From: Corynebacterium glucuronolyticum
Lineage (GTDB): Bacteria; Actinomycetota; Actinomycetes; Mycobacteriales; Mycobacteriaceae
DNA: 64,000 bases
Direction of reading: 5' to 3'
Assembly (NCBI GenBank): GCA_022772305.1
Contig: JALFAQ010000040.1
Location: 1-64,000 of the forward strand
Shown one piece after another: positions 28,894 through 38,042 of the stretch (the stretch's first letter is position 1; each line of letters begins with the position of its first letter). The notes under the pieces were generated by a model. It was not told the DNA's origin, searched no databases, and saw only the letters and a list, made by a program, of their open reading frames with translations. The position numbers were made by a program, and so were the translations under genes.

Positions 28894-29829
28894 TCACCCG
28901 GCCGTGGCTTGCTTAGAGCACGGTGGAGTCGATCTGTTCCATTCTCCATAGCTTGTCCATAGCTTGTCCATAGTCGGGCCATCTTGGGCCAACGACGCAC
29001 CGTTTTCAGGAACAATCAACCAGTTCACACCAAACGGATCCGTGCACACACCCGGATAGCCGGTCGGCTCCTCGCTTGCGCAAAGCGCATCCCTCATGGT
29101 GTCAATTTCTTCCTGGTTAGAGCAGAAGATGGCAAAGACGGTGGAGCGTCGAATGGGCATCTCGGTGGGAACGCCCGCGTCCTGGAATACGAAGCACTGC
29201 CCGTTAACCTCCATGGCGCAGAACAAGATGGAATTCTTCGTCACCAGCCCATCGTCTTCTGGGTACATGAGCGTCTGGTCGATGAGGTGATCCGGGAAGA
29301 CCTTTGAGTAAAACTCAACAGCCTCGCTCGCCTGGTTTTGGTACTTCCCACCAAAGGCCACCGACGGCACAATGAACATCCGCTTCTTACCATCGGGAAT
29401 GGTATTCATGATCTCCCAGGTGACACCGAAACGGTCACGCACGATGCCCGCGGAGCGCCCACCAGCGAAGGAACCAAACTCGAGGATAACCTCGCCGCCC
29501 TCACACAGGTTTTCCCACGTCTTTTGCGCGCGGGCAGTGATAACCGGATCGTCGATGCCGGGGAAGTTCGCAATGAACGAGATGGACTCGTCATCATCGA
29601 TAGAAATTGGGGCATGACTGAAGAAGAGATGGCAATTGCCAAATCGCATCTTCGCGCCCAGCGTGTGACCTGCAAGCTCCGGATATTCTGTCAGGAATTC
29701 GCAGGCTTCCGGGTCATCCGGATAGTGATACAGCTTTTCTGCTGTCACATGATCGAACGCCTGCGAGTAGAAAGCGACAGCCTCATCTAGTTCATCGCCA
29801 AATCGCATGACGGGGACTATGACACTCAC
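28894..29829 (-). CDS. PhnB-like double glyoxalase (VOC) domain protein
   Basis: A 311-residue protein with two VOC/PhnB-type domains. Repeat 1 (residues 1-~150) begins VIVPVMRFGDELDEAVAFY and ends RDRFGVTWEIMN. Repeat 2 (~155-285) begins FIVPSVAFGGKY...EAVEFY and ends TDPFGVNWLIVPE. Family members bind metals and small molecules, and no exact reaction can be assigned. An 11-bp tandem duplication at 28950-28971 shifts the frame at the C-terminus. Removing one copy would give a natural end (MDKLWRMEQIDSTVL, stop at 28913) instead of the present 20-odd residue tail rich in S, T and P. The domains themselves are intact, so the protein may still work. Confidence 0.85.
   Translation of the reverse strand: MSVIVPVMRFGDELDEAVAFYSQAFDHVTAEKLYHYPDDPEACEFLTEYPELAGHTLGAKMRFGNCHLFFSHAPISIDDDESISFIANFPGIDDPVITARAQKTWENLCEGGEVILEFGSFAGGRSAGIVRDRFGVTWEIMNTIPDGKKRMFIVPSVAFGGKYQNQASEAVEFYSKVFPDHLIDQTLMYPEDDGLVTKNSILFCAMEVNGQCFVFQDAGVPTEMPIRRSTVFAIFCSNQEEIDTMRDALCASEEPTGYPGVCTDPFGVNWLIVPENGASLAQDGPTMDKLWTSYGEWNRSTPPCSKQATAG
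28950..28971. repeat. 11-bp tandem duplication in the PhnB-like gene
   Basis: Two perfect copies of AGCTTGTCCAT, with a partial third copy (CCATA/TCCATAG) at the left edge. Because 11 is not a multiple of three, it changes the reading frame of the last codons. Confidence 0.9.
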
Positions 29830-30438
29830 GCTACTTCCCTCTCCTAAACCTTTTCACCTACTTTTGTACCACATTAAAAGCGTCAGCCACCATGGTGACA
29901 AATACGCTCAGTACACTTATGCATCGATTAAGAAACGACGTATTCGTGCACGTTCGTGGGGCTTACTTAACCTTCTGACCAAGAGATTCTTAGTCTTTTT
30001 GTATCGCTCCCCTTACACCCAGCCGTAACACATTCGGTTGCTGGTACGACAAAGGGTGTGACCGTGGTTACCAGCGATTCTCGAAGTTTTCTAAATGAAT
30101 CCCTGATTCACTTAGGTACTTTATCAAGGTTTCTTAGTTTTTGACAATCCCCTTTAACATCACGAACGTACTCTTTCACGGTTTTCTAGGGCGGTTTCTT
30201 CTAAATGCCACCAGTCGGCGCGTTAAGGATTTCTCATTTACTGATTATTCTCACCACAAAACATACTCAGATTCCCCCGGGAAGCTTCCATAAATGCGAA
30301 CTACCAGGTCAAATACGTCTTAAATCAGGTGCAAATACTATTGTTTAATAATGAAAACACTGTGAAGAGAGTCACCTCATTAGGGGGTAGTTATAGGTAA
30401 CCTACTACCCCCTTGGGTGAATTGCATCACATATTGAT
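29830..30438. other. ~600-bp region without a recognised gene
   Basis: A relatively AT-rich stretch between the divergent ends of the PhnB-like gene (start side) and chlD (stop side). No ORF here looks like a gene. It contains a 9-bp perfect inverted repeat at 30383-30412 and many short T-rich runs. The PhnB promoter must lie at its left end. It is clearly less GC-rich than its neighbours and may be the residue of a lost gene. Confidence 0.6.
30383..30412. terminator. Inverted repeat downstream of chlD
   Basis: GGGGGTAGT pairs perfectly with ACTACCCCC around a 12-nt loop that itself contains AGGT/ACCT. It sits 27 bp after the chlD stop. There is no long T-run, so it is a weak or Rho-assisted terminator candidate. 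Confidence 0.5.
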
Positions 30439-31197
30439 TTAAACGGAAATCCGCGATCCGCCCGCCTGTTTGAAATCAGCAATCGAAAGCACAGGAGCTC
30501 CAAGCGCGCGAGCCACGTCAATGGCCAAATTGAGGCGCACCCGTCCTCGTCCGGATTCGCAATTAATGACCACGCAGCCCACGTCTTTTCTATCCGCGAG
30601 TGCTCCTGCAACCGCGTTGACGCGAGACAGGCCATCAGTGGCGCGTCCATCAGTCAGGATGACTGCAATGGAGCGCAAGCCAGGAGACTTAAATACTTCT
30701 CTATCGATCAGTTTGTACGTCTCCTCCAGCCCCGAGGCCAATGGCGTCTTACCACCCACACGAGCGTTGGACAGTCGATCTTTAGCCAGATCCACCGACC
30801 GTGTCGGTGGCACGAGGATCGAGGCCTTCTTACCCCGCACGCTAATGACCGCCACGCGGTCGCGCCTACGGTAGGCATCCTTCAAAATCGAGATACACGC
30901 GCCAGTTACCGCCTTCAGGCGGTCCTTAGCAGCGACGGAACCGGAGGCATCGACGACAAACACGACGAGGTTGGCCTCCGTTCCGAGCCGGATCGCGCCG
31001 CGCAGATCACGGGGCTCAAATCCAATGCCGGACTCGTCGATGGTGGCACCGCGCTCAGCAGCAGCCAGGAGGGTGCCTAACAGGTGTACCCCATGTCCTT
31101 GTCCAGGTGATGCTGGACGCACAGCCTCACCACGCCGCGAATAGGAGCGGGAGCGTCGCCCGAGCGGGCCACCCTCTCCTACCCCGGTCTTGGACAC
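30439..31197 (-). CDS. ChlD-like chelatase VWA domain protein (C-terminal half of a ChlI-ChlD fusion)
   Basis: A 252-residue von Willebrand A domain with a complete MIDAS: DASGS at residues 83-87, the Thr of GGKTPLASG, and the Asp of LTDGRAT. In Mg/Co chelatases the ChlD VWA domain links the AAA+ motor to the metal-inserting subunit. The basic N-terminus (GVGEGGPLGRRSRSYSRRGE) matches the connector expected between ChlI and ChlD in fused relatives. The frame is open without a stop up to 31248, overlapping the end of chlI by 47 bp, so the GTG at 31197 may not be the main start. Placed beside the cob genes and mqo, a role in cobalt insertion is plausible (inference). Confidence 0.85.
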   Translation of the reverse strand: MSKTGVGEGGPLGRRSRSYSRRGEAVRPASPGQGHGVHLLGTLLAAAERGATIDESGIGFEPRDLRGAIRLGTEANLVVFVVDASGSVAAKDRLKAVTGACISILKDAYRRRDRVAVISVRGKKASILVPPTRSVDLAKDRLSNARVGGKTPLASGLEETYKLIDREVFKSPGLRSIAVILTDGRATDGLSRVNAVAGALADRKDVGCVVINCESGRGRVRLNLAIDVARALGAPVLSIADFKQAGGSRISV

Positions 31198-31201
31198 AAG
31201 A

Positions 31202-31251
31202 CTAGGAACGAAAGGGGGCGCCTTGTACAGCGCGGTCCTCCTTCTTCGCTA
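31202..31251 (-). other. ChlI-to-ChlD frame transition site
   Basis: In the ChlI frame the sequence reads GGC GCC CCC TTT CGT TCC TAG. In the ChlD frame the same bases read GCG CCC CCT TTC GTT CCT and continue into ChlD. The ChlD frame is closed at 31249-31251 and the ChlI frame at 31202-31204, so any switch must fall between them. The CCC-T step allows a proline tRNA to slip +1 three codons before the stop. A one-base indel in the C5 or T3 run is the simpler alternative. Confidence 0.6.
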
Positions 31252-32452
31252 CCGATGCAGTCGCGCCGGCCGGGAAGGCGCTATCGCTCGAGCTGCCGAT
31301 ACCCGAGCCCGTTTGCGGTGCCTGCTCCCCGGCAGGCTCAGTATCCGCGGCAGCATCGTTGTTCTTCGGTGCGGACTGCGGAGCAGCAGAGGAAGCAGAG
31401 TCCTCCTGCTCCCCGCCGTTGGAGTCGCCATCTGATGCTCCTTCTTCGTCCGCAGGCTGGGCATCTTCCGGTTCAGATACGTCCTCCGCATCATCGGTCT
31501 CCGGCTCATCTTCTGGAAGTGACTCGTTCATGAGCTCATCCAGCTTGTCCTGATCCAGTTCCGGGCTATCGAAGGGGTTACGTCGCATGCGGTGCGGAAG
31601 CGCAAGCTCAGCTGCTGCACGAATATCCGCATCGGTAATGGCCTCCGCTGATGGCTCAGCAGTGTCCTCTGTCGCGATGCGCCAGGCAGCATGAGCTGCA
31701 GCGGCACGAGCGATCACGAGATCAGCGCGCATGCCGTCCACATCGAAGCCTGCACACACCGTAGCGATGCGCTTGAGGTTATTAGCACTCAGTTCCAGCC
31801 GTTGGACGATGTCCTTCGCGCGAACGAGTGCACGCGCGACGCGGTCTTCCGCATCGGCGAACTTTTTCACAAACTCGTCCGGGTCTGCCTCGAACTCCAT
31901 CCGGCACTCAATCACGCAGACACGCTGCGACACATCGTGGGATGCCACGACATCGACAGCCAGTCCAAAGCGATCAAGGAGCTGCGGGCGCAGCTCACCT
32001 TCCTCGGGGTTCATCGTGCCCACGAGGACGAACTGCGCTTCCTCCGTGTGCGAAATGGAATCGCGCTCGACGGTAACACGTCCCGTGGCTGCAGCATCAA
32101 GGAGGACATCCACCAGGTGGTCGCTAAGGAGGTTCACCTCATCCACATACAGGATGCCCCCATTTGCCTCGCTGAGCAGACCCGGACGAAACTCAGCATG
32201 CCCAGTAGTGAGAACCTTCTCCAAGTCCAGCGAACCAACTACACGGTCCTCAGTAGCACCCAGCGGCAAGTTAACGAGCTGTCCCTGAGGCATGAGTGCC
32301 GCGAATCCGCGAGCGGTGGTGGTCTTCGCGGTGCCTTTTTCTCCGCGTACGACAACACCCCCAATCCGAGGGCTGATTGCCGTCAAAATGAGCGCGAGTT
32401 TGAGCTGATCTTGACCAACAACTGCGGTAAACGGATAAGGGGTGTTGGCCAT
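31202..32452 (-). CDS. ChlI-like AAA+ chelatase motor with acidic linker
   Basis: A 416-residue protein. Residues 1-~290 are a ChlI-type AAA+ ATPase with Walker A (GEKGTAKT, 37-44), Walker B ([12 protein letters not shown]), sensor 1 ([10 protein letters not shown]), the arginine-finger region ([10 protein letters not shown]) and a helical lid. Residues ~300-390 are a very acidic D/E/S/P linker, as in ChlD or fused ChlI-ChlD proteins, followed by GAPFRS and the stop. The linker should lead into a VWA domain, which is encoded in another frame just downstream. The ATG at 32452 lies 6 bp after the mqo stop, with GGAGGAC inside the end of mqo. Confidence 0.9.
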   Translation of the reverse strand: MANTPYPFTAVVGQDQLKLALILTAISPRIGGVVVRGEKGTAKTTTARGFAALMPQGQLVNLPLGATEDRVVGSLDLEKVLTTGHAEFRPGLLSEANGGILYVDEVNLLSDHLVDVLLDAAATGRVTVERDSISHTEEAQFVLVGTMNPEEGELRPQLLDRFGLAVDVVASHDVSQRVCVIECRMEFEADPDEFVKKFADAEDRVARALVRAKDIVQRLELSANNLKRIATVCAGFDVDGMRADLVIARAAAAHAAWRIATEDTAEPSAEAITDADIRAAAELALPHRMRRNPFDSPELDQDKLDELMNESLPEDEPETDDAEDVSEPEDAQPADEEGASDGDSNGGEQEDSASSAAPQSAPKNNDAAADTEPAGEQAPQTGSGIGSSSDSAFPAGATASVAKKEDRAVQGAPFRS

Positions 32453-32458
32453 TAGGAC

Positions 32459-33979
32459 TTAGTCCTCCAATTCGAGAGTCTTCTGCGTCCTTTCCCACTG
32501 CTCGTTGAACAGGTCTACGTTGCTTGTCAAACGGATGCCGTAGGACGGGATCATTTCCTTGATCTTGTCGCCCCAGTCAATCATGTGGTCACCGAAGCAG
32601 TGCTCCAGGAGCTCAATCATGATGGACGGGGTGATGGATGCACCCGGGGATGCACCCAGAACACCAGCAATCGTACCATCGGAGTGGTAAATCAGTTGCG
32701 TGCCGAACTGCAGCTTACCGAAGCTCGGGCCCACAACCGGGGCAATGACCTGAACTCGCTGGCCAGCCTCGACGAGCTCCCAGTCCTCGGCCTTCGCCGT
32801 CGGCATGTACTCACGCAGCGATTCGATGCGATCGTCCTGATCCTTCAGCACCTCTTCGATGAGGTACTTGGTGAGTGGCATCTCCTGCATGCCCACGGAC
32901 AGCATAGAGAAGAGGTTGGTGGGACGGAAGGACTTCGGCAGGTCGAGCCAGGAGCCCTTCTTCAGGAACTTCGGCGTCCAACCGGCATAGGGGCCGAACA
33001 GGAGGCTGCGCTCACCGTCAATGACACGCGTATCCAGGTGTGGGACGGACATCGGCGGGGCACCGATCTTTGCCTTGCCGTACACCTTGGCCTCGTGCTG
33101 CTTCACGATCTCCGGGTTCGTGCAGCGCAGCCATTGGCCTCCGACCGGGAAGCCACCGAAACCACGGATCTCCGGGATACCGGACTTCATAAGCAGTGGC
33201 AGTGCGTAACCACCAGCGCCGACGAAGACGAAGTGTGCGTGGACGCACTTTTGGTCACCGGTGTGAATGTTCTTGACATACACCTTCCAACCAGTGCCAT
33301 CCTTACGGAGGTCAAACACCTCGTGGCCGTAGCGAATCTCGGTTCCCTGCTCCACGGAATGGTTGAGGAACTGCTTGGTGAGATTGCCGTAGTTGATATC
33401 CGTGCCGGCCTTGGTCCAGCTGATGGCGACAGGCTCGTGGTTGAAGTTACGGCCCTTAGCCATAAGCGGAAGCTTCTCGCTGAAGACATCCTTATCGTCG
33501 GAGAACTCCATGCCTGGGAAGAGCGGGTGCTTTTCCAGGGTCTCGTAGCGCTTCCGGAGGAAGTCAACCTGATCCTGGCCCTGTCCAAAGGAGACATGCG
33601 GAACCGGGTTGATAAAGCCACTCGGGTCCTTCAGGACACCGGTTTCCACCTGATGAGACCAGAACTGGCGCGACTGCTGGAACTTCTCATTGATGTTCAC
33701 AGCCTTCTTCACGTCGATACGGCCGTTGACCTCAGGGGTGTAGTTGAGCTCGCACAGCGCGGAGTGGCCGGTGCCAGCGTTATTCCACGGGGAGGAAGAC
33801 TCCTGCGCGGGGGCATCCAGACGCTCAAAAACGAGCTGCGTCCACTCGGGCTCGAGTTCGTGGATCATGGCGCCCAAAGTGGCGCTCATGATGCCTCCGC
33901 CGATGAGGACTACATCGACCTCGTCGCTAATTTTCTTGGGGAGCTTGTTTCCTAACAACTTGTGAACCACTTCCTGCAC
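32459..33979 (-). CDS. mqo: Malate:quinone oxidoreductase
   Basis: A ~506-residue membrane-associated FAD enzyme that oxidises malate to oxaloacetate and passes electrons to menaquinone, often the main malate-oxidising enzyme in corynebacteria. It shows the FAD-binding VVLIGGGIMSATLGAM, the family signature SSPWNNAGTGHSALCELNYTPE, and the C-terminal LGASPGASITPSIMIELLE. The frame is open to 34159 but the first ~60 codons look non-coding. Possible starts are GTG at 33979 or 33970, or TTG at 33958; none has an ideal Shine-Dalgarno. It is followed without a gap by chlI and chlD, an arrangement I recall from other Mycobacteriales. Confidence 0.95.
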   Translation of the reverse strand: MQEVVHKLLGNKLPKKISDEVDVVLIGGGIMSATLGAMIHELEPEWTQLVFERLDAPAQESSSPWNNAGTGHSALCELNYTPEVNGRIDVKKAVNINEKFQQSRQFWSHQVETGVLKDPSGFINPVPHVSFGQGQDQVDFLRKRYETLEKHPLFPGMEFSDDKDVFSEKLPLMAKGRNFNHEPVAISWTKAGTDINYGNLTKQFLNHSVEQGTEIRYGHEVFDLRKDGTGWKVYVKNIHTGDQKCVHAHFVFVGAGGYALPLLMKSGIPEIRGFGGFPVGGQWLRCTNPEIVKQHEAKVYGKAKIGAPPMSVPHLDTRVIDGERSLLFGPYAGWTPKFLKKGSWLDLPKSFRPTNLFSMLSVGMQEMPLTKYLIEEVLKDQDDRIESLREYMPTAKAEDWELVEAGQRVQVIAPVVGPSFGKLQFGTQLIYHSDGTIAGVLGASPGASITPSIMIELLEHCFGDHMIDWGDKIKEMIPSYGIRLTSNVDLFNEQWERTQKTLELED

Positions 33980-34560
33980 TATTTTTACGGTTATGCGCGC
34001 TATCGAAAGCACCTGGTATCGCCACGCATAGGAACAGCGGGTTGGGCTAGGCGGATAGCACAAACGCACAGCACATGTAGGCACGTAATAAGTGGGAATG
34101 CAGCCGTTTGTTTGCACGAGTGGACACACGCCACCCGCACATTCAACCGCCTGCGTCACTTTCTACATGCGAATACGCTGTACCACCTATTGCTTCGCCG
34201 AGCCCCTCGGCACCAGCCATCGGGGCGCGTACGTATGCGCTTTCGGTTACAACAAATCCTACCCCCGAGTTGCGCTTTCTGGGCTTAGCCCGTTCGCTAC
34301 TTCACCTAGAATCCCACATTACTGCCCCTAATTGGGTGTATATAGGTGAATGAACTCACGGATTCACGAAGGACGTAGCCTATCTCACTTTCGCCACTCG
34401 CCTGTTCGATGAATCCTTTTCTACGCTGGCAATTTAGCAATACAAAACATAACTCCAGGTCACCATCGCTTTACGGCATCAAACAACAACCAGACCATCG
34501 CATCCTCTCGACAACCGCAATAAATCCCACCACCGCACGACGCACCACACGCGATGGAAT
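33980..34560. other. Divergent intergenic region, mqo / hydrolase
   Basis: About 580 bp between two divergent starts. It must hold the promoters of mqo and of the alpha/beta hydrolase. Short reading frames occur on both strands, but none has family features. No clear operator or RNA gene was seen. Confidence 0.6.
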
Positions 34561-35625
34561 ATGCTTGCTTGCATGACAGGAGATAGCCAGAACGAAACAG
34601 ACAATCTGCTCTCAGCCTTCGCAGAAGACTCCGCCTGGGAACAGGACATGCTCGGTGAGGGCTTTACACAGCTGACTATCCCTTTGGGCGCCGATCCCGA
34701 CGGCGAAGGCGACGTGTGTGCCACCCTCGTCCGTTACCTTCCAGACGATGTGGCCCGCACGGACTTTGACGAGCGCCCCGCCCTCTTGTACGTTCACGGG
34801 CTTTCGGACTACTTCTTCCAGGACCACGAAGCGAAGTTCTTCACCGACCGTGGTTATGCGTTCTACGCGCTGGACCTGCGCAAGTGTGGTAGGTCTCACC
34901 GCCATGGTCAGTCGTGGCACTACGTCTCGAACCTTGCCTACCACTTCGAGGAACTCACCATCGCGGCAACGCTTATTACCAGCACCCACGACAGCCTCAT
35001 CCCTATGGGACATTCCACCGGCGGGCTCATCCTTCCCGTGTGGATGAACCACCTGCGCATCACGACGGATGAAGAGCACACGCTGCTTTCCTCCATCTCC
35101 GGACTCATCCTGAATAGCCCCTGGTTAGACATGCAGTACAACCCAGTCTTGGTGGCCGGCGCGAAAATCGTCAGCGGGATTATGTCCAAGGTAAAGCCAA
35201 AATCTGAGGTGCGAGCCACAGGCCTGTCCGCCTATGGCGAGTCTTTGAGCAAGAACTACCACGGTGAGTGGGAGTTCAACGAGGAGATGAAGCCGATACA
35301 AGGACATCCCGTGCCCTGGGGATTCCTCAACACGGTCATGCATTATCAGGGACTTATCCACGATGGCAAGGTGCACTGCGACGTACCGATTCTGGTTCTG
35401 AGCTCCACGAAGTCGTGGCTCAACAAGCCATATTCTGCGGCAACGGACACAGCCGATGCGGTGATCGATGTCGACCATGTTGATACGTGGGCTCCGAAAC
35501 TGGGCCAAGCCGTGGATCTCCGGGCAATTGAAAGCGCCCGCCACGATGTCTTCCTCTCCCTCCCCACTCCCCGTAAGCAGGCTTTTGCCGTCACCGCCGA
35601 GTGGCTTGCCAACCTCGCGTCCTAG
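34561..35625 (+). CDS. Alpha/beta hydrolase, lysophospholipase/monoacylglycerol lipase type
   Basis: A 354-residue serine hydrolase. The oxyanion-hole strand is LLYVHGLSDYFFQDH and the nucleophile elbow is GHSTGG. The acid is in DVDHVDTW and the catalytic His in SARHDVFLS. No signal peptide is visible, so it is probably cytosolic. Relatives hydrolyse lysophospholipids or monoacylglycerols. It lies directly upstream of mtr, as its counterpart does in M. tuberculosis (Rv2854 before Rv2855, as I recall). Start may be ATG 34561 or 34573. A CGCAACG/CGTTGCG hairpin lies 26 bp past the stop. Confidence 0.88.
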   Translation: MLACMTGDSQNETDNLLSAFAEDSAWEQDMLGEGFTQLTIPLGADPDGEGDVCATLVRYLPDDVARTDFDERPALLYVHGLSDYFFQDHEAKFFTDRGYAFYALDLRKCGRSHRHGQSWHYVSNLAYHFEELTIAATLITSTHDSLIPMGHSTGGLILPVWMNHLRITTDEEHTLLSSISGLILNSPWLDMQYNPVLVAGAKIVSGIMSKVKPKSEVRATGLSAYGESLSKNYHGEWEFNEEMKPIQGHPVPWGFLNTVMHYQGLIHDGKVHCDVPILVLSSTKSWLNKPYSAATDTADAVIDVDHVDTWAPKLGQAVDLRAIESARHDVFLSLPTPRKQAFAVTAEWLANLAS

Positions 35626-36040
35626 AAAAATCGATTCGCAGGCAGGCTGACGCAACGTTTCGTTGCGGTTCGTCGTCGTTAGTGGGGTCGAGAGTGTTCG
35701 CGCGCGCCCGAGGAGTTCGTATGTTGGTGGGCGTTTGTAGGTGTTCGTGGGTACGCCCACCGCTTCTGTCACAGCCGTAGTTCTGCTTGTCGACGCCTGG
35801 GGCTAGCATTTTGTCACGTGCTACGGGTTTTCGCGTATCTTCTTTCACTTTCTTCTCGCGTGTGTCTGGAGGAGGACAGCCCTGCCATCGGAGAATTCTC
35901 GTACACTGGGGCTAACGCACGTGTGGCAAACCTTGCGCTGGGACACAAAATCTGTACGCCCCGGCGCGCTCAATGCGCTTGCCTCACACTCGCGGAATGA
36001 TCGTGACCTTTTAGAACGTAGAAAGAGCAACTGATTTCGC
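35626..36040. other. Intergenic region before mtr
   Basis: About 415 bp. It begins with a perfect 7-bp hairpin (35651-35667, loop TTT) that may end the hydrolase transcript. A GAGAATTCTC palindrome near 35889 is followed by TACACT, a possible -10 element for mtr. No gene seen. Confidence 0.5.
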
Positions 36041-37423
36041 ATGTCCCACACAGCGCACTTTGACCTCATTATCGTTGGCACGGGAAGTGGCAACATGATC
36101 CCTGACGAGCGGTTCGACAACATGTCAATCGCCATCGTTGAGGAGGACCGCTTCGGTGGAACGTGCCTAAACGTCGGTTGCATTCCCACCAAAATGTTCG
36201 TGTATGCGGCAGACCGCGCCTACGAGGCTGCTGATTCGTCCGACCTCAGCCTGCGCACCTCGTATGAGGGAATCGATTGGAAGGACCTCCAGCACCGTAT
36301 TTTTGGCAAGCGGATTGACCCCATCGCCGAGGGTGGCGAGCAGTACCGGCGTGGTGATGAAACACCCAATATTACGGTGTTCGACCAGCACGCGTCCTTC
36401 GTCGGGCCGAAGACTCTGAAAACCGGCCAAGGAGACACCGAGTGGGAGATCACGGGCGACACCATTATCCTCGCAACTGGTGCCCGCACGAACGTCCTCG
36501 ACGTGGTGAAAAACTCCGGTATCCGCTACTACACCAATAAGGACATCATGCGGATGGAGGAGCTCCCCTCTTCCATGATCATCCAGGGTGGCGGGGTCAT
36601 TGCAGCGGAGTTCGCCCACGTTTTTTCGGCTTTGGGCACCAAAGTCAGCATCATCAACCGTTCCGAACGACTCCTCAAGACCCTCGATGCGGATATTTGC
36701 GATCGTTTCAACGACATCGCTGCATCTCGCTGGGATCTGCACGTTGGACGAACCATCGACTCCCTCTACACCGAAGACGATGGGCGCGTGACGGCAGTCC
36801 TCGATGATTCCAGCACTGTGACCGCAGACGTATTCCTGGCTGCCACGGGACGGATCCCCAACGGCGATCTCCTCAACCTGGAAGCCTCAGGGATTGCCTA
36901 CGAGCGTGGCCTCATCACTGTTGACGAGTTCGGGCGCACCACCTGCGACGGTGTGTGGGCGCTCGGCGATGCGTGCAACACGTACCAGCTCAAGCACGTT
37001 GCTAACGCTGAGGCCAAGGCGGTAGCCAACAACGTTTTGCACCCGGATACCCTCACCCCGCTCCCCCGCGACTACGTGCCGGCCGGCATCTTCACGCACC
37101 CGCAAATCGCGACTGTCGGTCTCACTGAAAACCAAGCCCGCGCGCAGTCTGACTCCATCACCGTCAAGGTACAAAAGTATGGCGACGTTGCTTTCGGCTG
37201 GGCGATGGAAGACACAACAGGGCTGGTCAAACTTATCGGCGATACGGAGACCGGCAAGCTGCTCGGCGCGCACATCATCGGTCCTCAGGCCACCACGCTC
37301 ATTCAGCAGCTTATTACCGCCATGGTGTGGGGCATTGGGTACCGCGAACTGGCGACCAAGCAGTACTGGATCCACCCGGCACTCCCCGAGGTCATCGAAA
37401 ACGCCCTCCTCGGCCTGGAATAA
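36041..37423 (+). CDS. mtr: Mycothione reductase
   Basis: A 460-residue pyridine nucleotide-disulfide oxidoreductase that reduces mycothiol disulfide with NADPH, keeping the main actinobacterial thiol reduced. FAD-binding IIVGTGSGN is at residues 10-18. The redox-active disulfide is C42-C47 in GGTCLNVGCIPTKM. The NADPH site lies around IIQGGGVIAAEFAHVFSALG, and the dimer-domain His is in HPALPEVIENAL. GTGSGN in place of the usual GxGxxG is characteristic of mycothione reductases and separates it from glutathione and lipoamide reductases. Start ATG 36041; monocistronic by spacing. Confidence 0.95.
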   Translation: MSHTAHFDLIIVGTGSGNMIPDERFDNMSIAIVEEDRFGGTCLNVGCIPTKMFVYAADRAYEAADSSDLSLRTSYEGIDWKDLQHRIFGKRIDPIAEGGEQYRRGDETPNITVFDQHASFVGPKTLKTGQGDTEWEITGDTIILATGARTNVLDVVKNSGIRYYTNKDIMRMEELPSSMIIQGGGVIAAEFAHVFSALGTKVSIINRSERLLKTLDADICDRFNDIAASRWDLHVGRTIDSLYTEDDGRVTAVLDDSSTVTADVFLAATGRIPNGDLLNLEASGIAYERGLITVDEFGRTTCDGVWALGDACNTYQLKHVANAEAKAVANNVLHPDTLTPLPRDYVPAGIFTHPQIATVGLTENQARAQSDSITVKVQKYGDVAFGWAMEDTTGLVKLIGDTETGKLLGAHIIGPQATTLIQQLITAMVWGIGYRELATKQYWIHPALPEVIENALLGLE

Positions 37424-38042
37424 CTCCTCGCAGTCCTTCAGCTGCGATCCCCTGTGGTGGGTGGTAACCGCTCTGTGTGACAATTGCAGCCACGCAGCCC
37501 CTTGCACAGGGGTGTGTGGTTGCGTAGTTGCTCACGGCCTTTCGCCGTAGAGGCAGGAGGAGAGCACGGAGGACGAGATGCGGGAAGGGGAAGTCGGAAA
37601 CGGCGGGATTCAGAAAAAGAACCGGTATCGCAATAATCCGTATGAGAATCCTGCAGAGGCCCGTTGACCGAGGGATGTCTGGTCACGGGCGATCACCCAC
37701 ACTATGTAGTAGAATCCGCTGAGCTTAGGTTATTTTCGCCAACTGAGCGTCGCCTTTTCGCACCACAAACACCGCCGTCTGTCTTTGACTGCTCGTGCGG
37801 TCTACATGCACGATGGTGCTTCGGTGCGCGTGCACGACGGACCTACTTAGGTGAGTCGTGGTGTATGACGATACCGGAACACTGTGGGCGCGAAAAGCCC
37901 GTGATGGCGGCGAAAGAAGGCACACCGGACGCTGGGTTCCGGCGGTGCCAGCAGGAGGATTTCGGCCACGCCGGCTGACGGATTCCAGCGGTAAGTTAGA
38001 TAAGTAAAGACTACAGAGCTATGCGTAACGATGGGAGGAAAG
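37424..38042. other. ~620-bp intergenic region with a long imperfect hairpin
   Basis: At 37481-37530 a ~22-bp imperfect stem (CAATTGCAGCC...GGTTGCGTAGTTG, tip CCCCT/AGGGG with loop TGCAC) lies 57 bp after the mtr stop. It has no T-run. The rest has no convincing gene. A GGGAGGAAAG ribosome-binding site for the MFS gene is at its right end. Confidence 0.6.

Noticed and set aside
32585..33955. A 456-codon open frame opposite mqo
   Set aside because: Antisense shadow of a clear malate:quinone oxidoreductase.
37724..37745. A second iron box (TTAGGTTA) before the MFS gene
   Set aside because: Only one half-site is present; the other half does not match.
37528..37978. Short plus-strand frames between mtr and the MFS gene
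   Set aside because: No ribosome-binding site, family motif or codon bias to support them.
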